A DNA stretch of 64,000 nt from JAXGXJ01 sp963829545 (lineage in GTDB: Bacteria > Actinomycetota > Thermoleophilia > RBG-16-64-13). This document shows positions 46,786 to 55,531 of the stretch, in pieces; the first letter of the stretch is position 1; every line of letters starts with the position of its first letter. Made by a program: the position numbers and the translations under genes. The stretch is from positions 186,001 through 250,000 of the forward strand of contig CAWHIX010000008.1 in NCBI GenBank assembly GCA_963829545.1, written 5' to 3'. Below the pieces are notes generated by a model. It searched no databases. It was not told the origin of the DNA and worked only from the letters and a program-made list of their open reading frames with translations.

Positions 46786-47423
46786 GTGATAGATCGCTAC
46801 ACGGACGGCAGCATCCAGGCCTACCTGGACCGGCTGGCCAGCGACTGCGCCCGAACCGGGTGGGGGCAGTGTGGCCGCTCTGGTGGGGGCGCTGGGCTCG
46901 GCCCTCGTCACCATGGTCACCGACCTGACCCTGGGGAAGGAGAAGTTCGCCGCCGTTCAGGACGAGATGGTCGACCTGCGGGCGCGCGCCGAGGCGGCGC
47001 GCCGCGAACTGGAAGACCTGGTGACCCTCGACGCGCAGGCCTACGCGGCCGTGGCCGCGGCCATGAAGCTGCCCAAGGAGACCGCTGCGGAGAAGGACGC
47101 AGCGCAAGCAGATCCTGCAGGCCGCACTGCAGGGAGCTGCGGAGGTGCCGCTTGCGCGTCGCCGAAGGCGCGCTCGCGGTGGCCCGCCTGTGCGCTGCCG
47201 GCCGCGGAGATGGGCAATCCGCACGCGGTGAGTGACGCCGGCGTGGCCGTCATCCTGGCCGACGCGGCCGCGCAGAGCGCGGCCCTCAACGTGCGCATCA
47301 ACCTGGCCTGGATCGCCGACGAGGGCTTCAAGCAGAAGACCTGGGCGCGCATCGAAGCCATGCTGAGTCGAGACTGCCGGTCTGCGCGACGGCGTCCTGG
47401 CCCTGACCTACAGCAAGATCTGA
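46786..47423 (+). CDS. fchA: Methenyl-THF cyclohydrolase (FTCD-C/FchA family), several frameshifts
   Basis: About 210 residues of the formiminotransferase-cyclodeaminase C-terminal family. Segments in shifting frames: YTDGSIQAYLDRLAS, GGGSVAALVGALGSAL, KQILQAALQGAAEVPL, EMGNPHAVSDAGVAVILADAA, LNVRINLAWIADEGF, and DGVLALTYSKI at the end. It interconverts 5,10-methenyl-THF and 10-formyl-THF. Frame changes lie near 46855, 47097, 47152, 47205 and 47371; the last is repaired by removing C from AGT-C-GAG. GTG 46786 follows AAGGAG. Its presence fits a FolD that appears to lack cyclohydrolase residues. Confidence 0.82.
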
Positions 47424-47437
47424 CGGAGGGAGCACTG

Positions 47438-48410
47438 GTGGCAGCGACCATAATCGACGGCAAGGCCATCGCGGCCGAGCTGCGCGCCGAACTGGCGGCC
47501 GAACTGGAAGAGCTCAAGCGCCTCGGTTCCAACCCGGGCATCGCCACGCTCCTCGTGGGCGACGACTTCGGGGCCGGCATGTATCGCGGGGCGGTGGAGA
47601 AGTTCTGCGCCGAGATGGGCCTGGGCTATCGCAACGAACTGCTGCCGGCGGAGACCACCGAAGAAGAGGTGGTCGCGGTGGTGCGCGACCTCAATGCCGA
47701 CCCGGCCGTGTCGGGTATCCTGCCGCTGCGGCCCTTTCCCGCTCACATCTCCGACTCGGCGGTCATCGGTTCCATCCGCGTCGACAAGGATGTCGACTGC
47801 TTCCATCCCTTCAACATGGGCCGCCTGACCCTGGGAGAACCGACCTTCCCGCCCGCGACTCCGGCCGCCTGCATGGAGCTGCTCGAGCGCTACCTGCGGG
47901 CCGAGGGCCGCGATGTTACCGAGGCCCTGGAAGGCGCCGAGGTGTGCGTGGTGGGCCACTCCAACATCGTGGGCAAGCCCCTGGCGCTGCTGCTGCTCAA
48001 CCGCAACGCCACCACGACCGTGGCGCACGTGTTCACCTCCAACCGGGGCAACCTGGAGAAGCACACGCGTGCGGCCGACTTTCTTGTCGTGGCCGCGGGG
48101 GTGCCCAGCCTGATCGGCGTGGACCAGATCAAGGAAGGGGCCGTGGTCCTCGACGTGGGCATCAACCGCGTGTTGGTGTGCCCGGAGTGCGGGACTTTCA
48201 ACCGGAGCAAGAAGAACCCCTGCAAGAAGTGCGGTGCCGATCTGGCCGAAGCGCAGAACGAAGACGGTCGGCGACGTGGACTTCGAACGCCGTGTCCGCC
48301 AAGGCCGGGGCCATCACCCCGGTGCCCGGCGGGGTGGGGGCGGTCACCAACATGATGCTGGCCCGCAACACGCTTGCGGGCGGCGCGTCAGCAACTGGAC
48401 GAAGAAGTAG
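47438..48410 (+). CDS. folD: Methylene-THF dehydrogenase FolD with inserted zinc ribbon (frameshifts near 3' end)
   Basis: Recognisable FolD: AKLRAEL-type N terminus, DKDVDCFHPFNMG, CVVGHSNIVGKPLALLLLN (NAD(P) site) and ITPVPGGVGAVTNMML. Two features are odd. First, where bifunctional FolD has Tyr-x-x-x-Lys, here Tyr49 is followed by Val53, and the usual QLPLP Gln becomes Leu97 (GILPLRPFP). Both are cyclohydrolase residues, so the protein may be dehydrogenase-only. Second, a zinc ribbon CPEC...CKKC (Cys248, 251, 262, 265) interrupts the GINR-VGDV loop. Frameshifts near 48256 and 48288; the exact stop is uncertain, with TAG 48410 most likely. GTG start at 47438. Confidence 0.82.
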
Positions 48411-48446
48411 TAGATCCTCCCCTCGGGGGAAGGGAGGTCTGTAGAG

Positions 48447-49124
48447 TTGATCATCTCTCAGAAGAAGCCTTTCGAAGAGATCGTCGAGGATCTCGAGGGT
48501 GATAAGAAGATAGTCATCATCGGCTGCGGGGAATGCGCCACGGCCACGCGGACCGGCGGCGAGCCTGAAGTGGCCGAGATGAAGGCCAAGCTCGAGGAGC
48601 TTGGCCATGAGGTCGTCTTCACCGACATCGTCCATACCGGCTGCCACGAACTGGACGTGAAGCGCATCCTGCGGCAGAACAAGGAGGCCGTGGACCAGGC
48701 CGACGCCTTCTTGGTGCTCTCCTGCGGTGCCGGCACTCAGGCCTGTCGCGCCGCGACCGACAAACACGTGGTCCCCGGCTGCGACCCTCTGTTTCTGGGC
48801 AATATCCAGCGCTCCATGGACTTCATGGAGAAGTGCTCCCACTGCGGCGCCTGCGTCATCGACGACTACGGCGCCATCTGCCCCATCACCCGCTGCGCCA
48901 AGGGCCTCGTCAACGGTCCCTGCGGCGGTACCAGCCACGGCAAGTGCGAAGTCGATCCCGAGATGGACTGTGCTTGGACGCTCATCCACGAGCAGCTCAA
49001 GAAAGAGGGCCGGGAGGACAAGCGCATCCTTCTGCATGAGCCGAAGGAGTGGGATGTCATCCGCCGTCCGGGCGCCGTCGTGGAGCGGGGGCCGGGCAAG
49101 TTGAAGATGGGGAGCGAACAGTAA
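48447..49124 (+). CDS. metV: MetV, Cys-rich partner of methylene-THF reductase
   Basis: 225 residues of the MTHFR C-terminal zinc/Fe-S family. IIGCGECATATRTGGEPEV, GCHELDVKRILR, LVLSCGAGTQA, CSHCGACVIDD, CPITRCAKGLVNGPCGGTSHGKCEV and DCAWTLIHEQL are all hallmark MetV segments. MetV forms a complex with MetF in acetogens and is needed for its activity. TTG is the probable start, with GGGAGG upstream. The gene overlaps metF by one base (TAATG), so the proteins are co-translated. Confidence 0.92.
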   Translation: MIISQKKPFEEIVEDLEGDKKIVIIGCGECATATRTGGEPEVAEMKAKLEELGHEVVFTDIVHTGCHELDVKRILRQNKEAVDQADAFLVLSCGAGTQACRAATDKHVVPGCDPLFLGNIQRSMDFMEKCSHCGACVIDDYGAICPITRCAKGLVNGPCGGTSHGKCEVDPEMDCAWTLIHEQLKKEGREDKRILLHEPKEWDVIRRPGAVVERGPGKLKMGSEQ

Positions 49125-50020
49125 TGGGCACCTACCGCGACGCCTGCAACAGTGGCCGATTCGTCATCTCGGGCGAGATCGGCCCGCCCAAGGGCACGAA
49201 CGTCGAGAAGATGCTGCACCACATCGACATGCTCAAGGACAAGGTCGATGGGCTCAACGTCACCGACAACCAGAGCGCGGTCATGCGCCTGGGCTCGTTG
49301 GCCGTGTCGGGAGAGATCGTGCGCCGGGGCGGCGATCCTATCTTCCAGACCACCTGCCGCGACCGCAATCGTCTGGGACTGCAGTCCGATCTGCTTTCGG
49401 CGGCCTTCCTGGGCATCACCAACGTGCTCTGCCTTACCGGTGACCATCAGATGGTGGGCGATCACAAGGGCGCCAAGGGCGTCTTCGACTTCGACTCCGT
49501 GCACCTCATCCAGTGCTGCAAGAAGATGAACGAGGGGCACGACTGGGCAGGCAACGAACTCGACGGGAACACCGACTTCTTCGTCGGCGCCGTGGTCACG
49601 CCCGAAGCCGATCCCCTCGAGCCCCAGATGTACAAGTTCGCCCGCAAGGTGGAGGCCGGCGCCGACTTCTTCCAGACCCAGGCCGTCTACGACATGGACA
49701 ACTTCCTGCGGTTCATGGAGCAGGCGCGGGAGATCACCGCCGGCACCGACGTGAAGATCATGGCCGGACTGGTGGTGCTCACCAGCGTGGGCATGGCCAA
49801 GTACATGAACCGGGCCGTTCCCGGCATCTTCGTGCCCGACGCTCTGCTGGAGGAGATGGCGAGCGTGCCCAAGGAAGAGGCCATGCACAAGGGCATGGAG
49901 ATCGCCGCCCGTCACATCCGCTTCCTGCGTGAGAACAAGGTCTGTGACGGTGTCCACATCATGGCCATCGGCAAGGAGGAGATCATCCCGGAGATCATCG
50001 ACATGGCGGGTCTGGAGTAG
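49124..50020 (+). CDS. metF: Methylenetetrahydrofolate reductase
   Basis: 298 residues. A flavin TIM barrel: ISGEIGPPKGTN near the N terminus, NVTDNQSAVMRLG, LCLTGDHQ, FFQTQAVYDM and AGLVVLTSVGMAKYMN. It interconverts methyl-THF and methylene-THF; in methyl oxidation it runs in the oxidative direction. The start overlaps the metV stop. The next gene is an Lpd-like flavoprotein only 2 bases away, which may be its electron partner, in place of the Rnf- or Hdr-type partners seen in some acetogens. Confidence 0.93.
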   Translation: MGTYRDACNSGRFVISGEIGPPKGTNVEKMLHHIDMLKDKVDGLNVTDNQSAVMRLGSLAVSGEIVRRGGDPIFQTTCRDRNRLGLQSDLLSAAFLGITNVLCLTGDHQMVGDHKGAKGVFDFDSVHLIQCCKKMNEGHDWAGNELDGNTDFFVGAVVTPEADPLEPQMYKFARKVEAGADFFQTQAVYDMDNFLRFMEQAREITAGTDVKIMAGLVVLTSVGMAKYMNRAVPGIFVPDALLEEMASVPKEEAMHKGMEIAARHIRFLRENKVCDGVHIMAIGKEEIIPEIIDMAGLE

Positions 50021-50022
50021 CC

Positions 50023-51436
50023 GTGGGAGCCGGTGCCGGCGATACGGCTTTGCGCATCACCGTGCTGGGGGGAGGGCCCGGAGGATACGTCGCCGCGCTG
50101 CGTGCCGCCCGTCACGGGGCGGCGGTGACTCTCATCGAGAAGGACCTCATCGGCGGTACCTGCCTCAACCGGGGCTGCATACCCACCAAGGCTCTCTTGG
50201 CCAGCGCAGAAGCCATCAGCAAGGCGCGCGCCGGCGAGGAGTACGGTTTCGTGGTCGCGGGTGAAGTGCGTCCCGACCTTAACCGAATCATGGAGCGCAA
50301 GGACCGCATCGTCACACAACTCCGCGACAACATCGGCATCCTGCTCAAGAAGGCCGGGGTGCGGGTTATCAAGGGCACCGGCCGCCTGCAGTCCGCGGGT
50401 ACGGTGCTCGTCGACACCGGCGAGGAGTCGACCTTGGTGGAAGCCGACCGCATCATCCTGGCCACGGGGTCGGAGCCGGCACAACTGCCCATGTTCGACT
50501 TCTCACAACCCACTGTGTTGACCTCTACTTCAGCCTTAGAGCTGCGTAAGATCCCTTCGTCCATGCTCGTAGTGGGAGCTGGGGTCATCGGCTCCGAGTT
50601 CGCGGCCTTCTTCACCGAGCTCGGGACCAAGGTGACCATGGTGGAGATGCTGGGCGCAGATGTTGCCTCTGGAGGACAAGCGCCTGGCCAAGCAGTTCCA
50701 GGGCGTGTATCGGAAGAGAGGCATCGAGATCCTCCTCAACACGAAGGTCGAGGCGGTGGAAGAGTACGCTGCCGATCACGTGGTCGCCCGGCTCTCCAAT
50801 GGCTCGCAGGTGAGCGCCGAGAAGATACTGGTCTCCGTGGGTCGCAGCCCCAACAGCGCCGGCATCGGCCTGGAAGAGGTGGGCGTCGCCACGGACGCCC
50901 GGGGCTATGTCGTCGTCGACGAGTACTTGCAGACATCCGTCCCCAACGTCTACGCCATCGGCGACCTCAACGGCGGACTCCTGCTGGCTCATGTCGCCTC
51001 CTACGAAGCGTTCGTAGCCGTGGACAATTGTCTAGGGGCTCGGCGGGAGCGCGACCTCACGGCCACTCCCAGTTGCACCTACACCTCTCCCGAAGTGGCG
51101 AGCGTGGGCTTGAGCGAGGAGCAGGCCGTCGAGAGCGGGTATGAGCCGGTTACCGGCACCTACCGTTTCGCGGCCCTGGGCAAGGCCCTGGCCATCGGCG
51201 AGGAGACCGGCTACGTGCAGTTGATCGCCGACAAGGAGACCGACCTGGTGCTGGGGGCCTCCATGATGGGAGCCCACGTCACCGACATCATCCACGAAGT
51301 CGCTCTGGCGGTCGGCAACGGGCTGACGGTGAAGCAGGTGGGGGATACGATTCACGCGCATCCGACCCTTGCGGAGGCCGTGATGGAGGCGGCTCACGAC
51401 GTGCATAATGAATCGGTCCACACTGCCGCGCGCTGA
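50023..51436 (+). CDS. Dihydrolipoamide-dehydrogenase-like flavoprotein in the C1 operon (one frameshift)
   Basis: About 470 residues. FAD motif LGGGPGGYVAALRAARHG, redox pair Cys47/Cys52 in GGTCLNRGCIPTK, NAD motif VVGAGVIGSEFAAFF, VYAIGDLNGGLLLAHVA, and C-terminal HAHPTLAEAV with the catalytic His. An extra G near 50657 (GGC-G-CAG) breaks the frame; the repair gives LGQMLPLEDKRLAK. No lipoyl-protein genes are nearby, whereas metV-metF lie immediately upstream and a corrinoid protein downstream. It could pass electrons between MetF and NAD(H), or serve a distant glycine cleavage or 2-oxoacid complex. Confidence 0.85.
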
Positions 51437-51592
51437 GGTGAAGCTCAGACGGCCGGATGGCGCTATGATTCTCAGCGGATCCGGCGCGGAGCTCGGTAGG
51501 CATGCCGGGAGGAGTGACCGGCACGAGATTCCCGGTTCCTGGGGGCGGGGGACCTGCCCTGGCAGCAAGCAAACACGATGAAGGAGATCGAG

Positions 51593-52225
51593 ATGCATGA
51601 ACTAGTCGAAGCCATGGCCAACATGAAGGAGAAGGAAGCCCTCCAGATCGTCGACGACATGCTGGAGAGGGGCGAAGACCCCAACATGATCCTCGACCTC
51701 TCCTCTGAGGCCATGCAGGTGGTGGGCGAGCGCTACCAGGAAGGCACCTACTTCCTGCCCGAACTCATCATGAGCGGCGAGATGCTGCGCAAGATCGGCG
51801 AGATCCTCAAACCCCGCTTGGCCGCCCAGACCGACACCACCAAGAAGCTGGGTATCGTGGTCTTGGGCACCGTCCGCGGCGACATCCACGACATCGGCAA
51901 AGACATCGTGGGCTTCATGCTGGAAGTGAACGGCTTCGAGGTGCACGACTTGGGCATAGACCAGCCCGAAGAACGCTTCGTGGACGCCGTCAAAGAGTAC
52001 AAGCCCCAGGTGCTGGCCCTCTCCGGCTTCCTCTCCGTGGCCTTCGACACCATGAAGTCCACCATCGAGCAGGTGGAAGCGGCCGGTCTGCGCGAGGGCC
52101 TCAAGGTCATCATCGGCGGCGGGCAGATGGACGACACCGTACGCAAGTACACCGGTGCCGATGCCTACGGCGACGACGCCATGGCCGCTGTCGCCTTCGC
52201 CAAAGAGACCGTCGGAGTAGCGTGA
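51593..52225 (+). CDS. Corrinoid (B12-binding) protein of the methyltransferase system
   Basis: About 210 residues. Helical cap HELVEAMANMKEKEALQIVDDML and VGERYQEGTYFLPELIMSGEML; then the B12 domain GTVRGDIHDIGKDIVGFML with the ligand His, SGFLSVAFDTM, and IIGGGQMDD. It would accept a methyl group from the UroD-family protein encoded 1 base downstream and pass it to the MeTr-like protein. AAGGAG lies 6 bases before ATG 51593; an upstream ATG at 51578 would include this site in the gene and is less likely. Confidence 0.92.
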   Translation: MHELVEAMANMKEKEALQIVDDMLERGEDPNMILDLSSEAMQVVGERYQEGTYFLPELIMSGEMLRKIGEILKPRLAAQTDTTKKLGIVVLGTVRGDIHDIGKDIVGFMLEVNGFEVHDLGIDQPEERFVDAVKEYKPQVLALSGFLSVAFDTMKSTIEQVEAAGLREGLKVIIGGGQMDDTVRKYTGADAYGDDAMAAVAFAKETVGVA

Positions 52226-52226
52226 C

Positions 52227-53561
52227 ATGGGCGCCAAAGCTTGGGAGGACATGACTCCGGAGGAGAGGCGCGACTGGAGGATCGACCGCTGGCGCAATCC
52301 CGAGGTCGAGTTCGCTTCCCCCGAAGCTGAGGCCGACTACAAGGCGCGGATCGACCGTATCCTCGCCGCCATCAACCTGCAGACGCCGGACCGGGTGCCC
52401 GTGCGGCTCAACATGGGGTTCTGGCCTGCCAAGAGCGCAGGTATGACGGCCTACGAGGCCATGACCGATCCCGCCCGGGGTGCCCAGGCTTGGAAGGACT
52501 TCAACCTGAAGTTCCAGCCCGATGCATCGGTCGACCCCGTGCACAACACCGTTCCCGCTCAGATGTTCTCCGCCCTCGACTACAAGCTCTACGCGTGGCC
52601 GGGCCACGGCGTGGCGGAGACGGCCAGCTACCAGTACAACGAGAAAGAGTGGATGCTGCCCGAGGAGTACGACCACCTCATCTCAGATCCCTCCGACTAC
52701 CTGCTGCGCACCTACCTGCCGCGGACGGTGGGCGCGTTCGGCGGCTTCGCCAACCTCTCTTCACTGTTCGACTACATCGAACTGCCCTTCGTCTCCGGCA
52801 ACGTCGGTGCTTGGGGAACGCCGGAGATGGCGGCCGGTCTGAAGCAGATGGCCACGGCGGCCGAAGCAGTGAGCAACTGGGCCTCCGCAGTGTTCCCGGT
52901 CATGGGCGAAGTGGCGTCCCTGGGCTTCCCGGGATACGCGTCCTGCGGCACCAAAGCGCCGTTCGACATCCTCGGCGACACGCTGCGAGGCACCAAAGGC
53001 GTGATCATGGACATGTTCCGAGTGCCGGACAAGGTCCTGGCCGCCTGCGAGCGTCTGGTTCCGGTGGCCGTCGACTGGGCTCTCAAGAGGCCCGGCGTTC
53101 TGCCGACGCCCGTCGTCTTCATGCCTTTGCACAAGGGTGCCGACGGCTTCATGAGCGACGAGCAGTTCCACACCTTCTACTGGCCCACGTTGCGCGCCGT
53201 GATCCTCGGTCTCATCGAGCAGGGCATGATCCCGTTCCTGTTCGCCGAGGGACGGTACGGGTCTCGGTTGGAAGCCATCATGGACCTGCCCAAGGGGTCG
53301 ACCATCTGGCTGTTCGACCAGACCGACATGGCCCGTGCCAAGGAGACCATCGGTAAGGTGGCCTGCATTCAGGGCAACGTGCCCCTGTCGTTGATGCATG
53401 CCGGTACCACCGAAGAGGTGGCCGAGCATACGCGCAACCTCATCGACATGGCCGGCAAGGATGGTGGGTTCATCCTCGACGTCGGCGCCGTTGCCGACGA
53501 GGGCAAGGACGAGAACCTCGAGACCATGGTCAAGACGGCCAAGGAATACGGGGTCTATTGA
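52227..53561 (+). CDS. UroD-family (MtvB-like) methyltransferase, paralogue 2
   Basis: 444 residues, highly similar throughout to the protein at 33165-34496 and of the same superfamily as MtaA, CmuA and the vanillate methyltransferase MtvB. It follows its corrinoid protein by one base, which fits a substrate:corrinoid methyltransferase. Shared segments include MLPEEYDHLISDPSDY, NLSSLFDYIELPFVSG, KAPFDILGDTLRG, HKGADGFMSDEQF and the last block TAKEYGVY. The methyl donor is not visible; methoxyaromatics are plausible given MtvABC in Moorella and the UbiD gene elsewhere in this window. A GC hairpin follows. Confidence 0.85.
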   Translation: MGAKAWEDMTPEERRDWRIDRWRNPEVEFASPEAEADYKARIDRILAAINLQTPDRVPVRLNMGFWPAKSAGMTAYEAMTDPARGAQAWKDFNLKFQPDASVDPVHNTVPAQMFSALDYKLYAWPGHGVAETASYQYNEKEWMLPEEYDHLISDPSDYLLRTYLPRTVGAFGGFANLSSLFDYIELPFVSGNVGAWGTPEMAAGLKQMATAAEAVSNWASAVFPVMGEVASLGFPGYASCGTKAPFDILGDTLRGTKGVIMDMFRVPDKVLAACERLVPVAVDWALKRPGVLPTPVVFMPLHKGADGFMSDEQFHTFYWPTLRAVILGLIEQGMIPFLFAEGRYGSRLEAIMDLPKGSTIWLFDQTDMARAKETIGKVACIQGNVPLSLMHAGTTEEVAEHTRNLIDMAGKDGGFILDVGAVADEGKDENLETMVKTAKEYGVY

Positions 53562-53577
53562 TAGCTTCCTGGGGAGC

Positions 53578-53602
53578 GGGGCGGGCGCTGCGCGCCCGCC
53601 CC
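53578..53602 (+). terminator. Hairpin between methyltransferase and DUF1638 genes
   Basis: GGGGCGGGCGC (53578-53588) pairs perfectly with GCGCCCGCCCC (53592-53602) around TGC. No T tract; probably an attenuating or mRNA-processing hairpin inside the operon. Confidence 0.5.
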
Positions 53603-53638
53603 GGCCCACCGTGTCGAGCTTAGGGTCGGAGTAGATAC

Positions 53639-54416
53639 ATGCTGAACAGGGTCATCCTGGCGTGCGAGATGATCGAAGACGAGGTCGGGTTGGCCCTGGA
53701 ATCGCTGTCTCCGGAGTCGCGACCGCCCATCGTCTGGGTGGAGAGCGGGCTGCACGACCGCCCCGAACGGCTCAACGCCGCTTTGCAGGATCTGATCCAT
53801 CGGCTGGACGAAGGCTCGCGCGAGCGGAACAGCCGTCGACCTGCCTTCTCTCACGCCTGGCCCGGGCCCGGCGGCCCAGCGGCGGGTGACGGCGTCTGTG
53901 GGACCGGTCTCGGAAGTGCTGTTTGCTTTGGGCTTCTGCGGCAAAGGTCTGCAGGGGTTGAGTTCGCAGGAACTGGACTTGGTCTTCCCCCGGGTGGACG
54001 ACTGCATATCCATGTTCCTCAACCACGGCTGCGTACGGGAGCAAATACCCCGTGACACACGGAGTTACTACGTCACCCAGGGATGGTTTCGCCACAGCAG
54101 TTCCTTGACGCAGGCCTTCGAGGAGTGGACGGAGCGCTACGGTCCTGAACGGGCGGCTGCTCTGCGCCAGGCCATGTTCACGGGCTACGAGAGAGTCACC
54201 CTCATCGACACCAAAGCCTACGAAGTGGCGGACTGCATAGAGCAGAGCGAAGCCTATGCCGAGGAGCTCGACCTCGAACACCGGGTCGTGAGCGGCTCGG
54301 TCCAGCTATTGGAGCGTCTGTTCAAGGGGGAGAGGGACAGTGAGATCGTGGTGGTTCCGGCGGGCGAGGAGATAGGCTTCACCCACCTGTTCGCCGCCGC
54401 AGAAGCCGAAGGCTAG
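53639..54416 (+). CDS. DUF1638 protein (one frameshift)
   Basis: About 258 residues after removing an extra C near 53824 (GAG-C-GGA). Segments VILACEMIEDEVGLAL, PIVWVESGLHDRPERL, VLFALGFCGKGLQGL, FPRVDDCISMFLNHG, then QGWFRHSSSLTQAFEEW and VVPAGEEIGF match DUF1638. The Cys, Asp-Asp-Cys and related residues suggest a metal or corrinoid-related site. DUF1638 genes recur beside corrinoid methyltransferases in anaerobes; the role is unknown. Its place between MtvB-like and MeTr-like genes supports a function in this methyl-transfer system. Confidence 0.8.
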
Positions 54417-54477
54417 TCGGGCCGGCCGTCCCGGCCGGCGCCCTTCAGTGAATTCAGAGTCAACAGAGGAGACCATC

Positions 54478-55335
54478 ATGGAGACACGTGTGCTGAGCGC
54501 CGACCACGAGGTGATCATCAGCGGTGACCGTCCCACCGTACTCATCGGGGAACGCATCAACCCGACCGGCAAGAAACGCCTTGCCGAGGCCCTGCGTGCC
54601 GGCGACCTCAGCGTGGTGCGCGAGGAGGCTCTGGCCCAGGTGGCGGCAGGTGCGGACATCCTCGACGTTAACGTGGGTGCCACAGGAGTGGACGAGATCA
54701 CCATGCTTCCTCAGGCGGTGCAGGCCGTGGTGGAGACCGTCCAGGTCCCCATCTGCATCGACAGTCGCAAGATCAAGGCTCTGGCAGCCGCACTCGCCAT
54801 CTGCCCAGGCCGGCCCATCGTCAACTCGGTCACGGGTGAAGAGGTCTCCCTGGAGGAGGTCCTGCCGCTGGTCAAGCAGTACAACGTCCCGGTCATAGGG
54901 CTCACTCTCGACGAGAAAGGCATCCCGGCCGACGCGTCGGCTCGCCTGGAGATCGCCTACAAGATCGTGGAGCGCGCCGAAGCGCTGGGTATCCCGCGCG
55001 AGGATGTCATCATCGACTGTCTGACTCTGTCCCTGGGGGCCAACGTCAAGGCCGGATTGGGCACCCTGGAGGCGACGCGCCGCGTGAAGGAAGAACTGGG
55101 AGTCAACCAGACCCAAGGGGCCAGCAACATCTCCCACGGTCTGCCCAATCGTCCCGTGCTGACGGGAGCCTACCTGGGTATGGCCATCCAGGCCGGTCTT
55201 ACCTGCCCGACAGTCGATGTTGCCCTGGTGCGCATGGCCGTGCTGTCCGCCGACCTCGTGTTGGGCCGCGACAACTACGCCATGCGTTTCATCTCCGCCT
55301 TCCGCGAGGCTCAGAAGGCCGCCGAAGGGCAGTGA
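54478..55335 (+). CDS. Methyl-THF:corrinoid methyltransferase (MeTr/AcsE/MtvA-like)
   Basis: About 285 residues. Pterin-binding TIM barrel: GERINPTGKKRLAEAL, ADILDVNVGATGVDE, CIDSRKIKALAAAL, NSVTGEE, IIDCLTLSLGANVKAG, and NISHGLPNRP. It transfers methyl between THF and a corrinoid protein. With the preceding corrinoid and UroD-family genes it completes a three-component demethylase like MtvABC. ATG 54478 has GAGGAG upstream; an upstream ATG at 54448 is less likely. Confidence 0.9.
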   Translation: METRVLSADHEVIISGDRPTVLIGERINPTGKKRLAEALRAGDLSVVREEALAQVAAGADILDVNVGATGVDEITMLPQAVQAVVETVQVPICIDSRKIKALAAALAICPGRPIVNSVTGEEVSLEEVLPLVKQYNVPVIGLTLDEKGIPADASARLEIAYKIVERAEALGIPREDVIIDCLTLSLGANVKAGLGTLEATRRVKEELGVNQTQGASNISHGLPNRPVLTGAYLGMAIQAGLTCPTVDVALVRMAVLSADLVLGRDNYAMRFISAFREAQKAAEGQ

Positions 55336-55531
55336 TCGCCGGCAAAACTCGTCTCTATCGGCTCCCGAACGATGCGTTTCGTGAATACGAGCGGCCATCC
55401 ATGAAATGGTTGCCGGTGGAGACACCGCCGGGGCGGCTTTGGGTTAAGCTTCGTGGGCATACGTTCCGGCGCGACTTGGGGGTGGGCTATGCCTGCCCGA
55501 TCGCAACTTCATCTCAGGAGAGGAATATCGG

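Noticed and set aside
51437..51592. Cobalamin riboswitch before the corrinoid-protein gene
   Set aside because: The region is GC-rich with small hairpins, but the conserved B12-box and its surroundings are not present.
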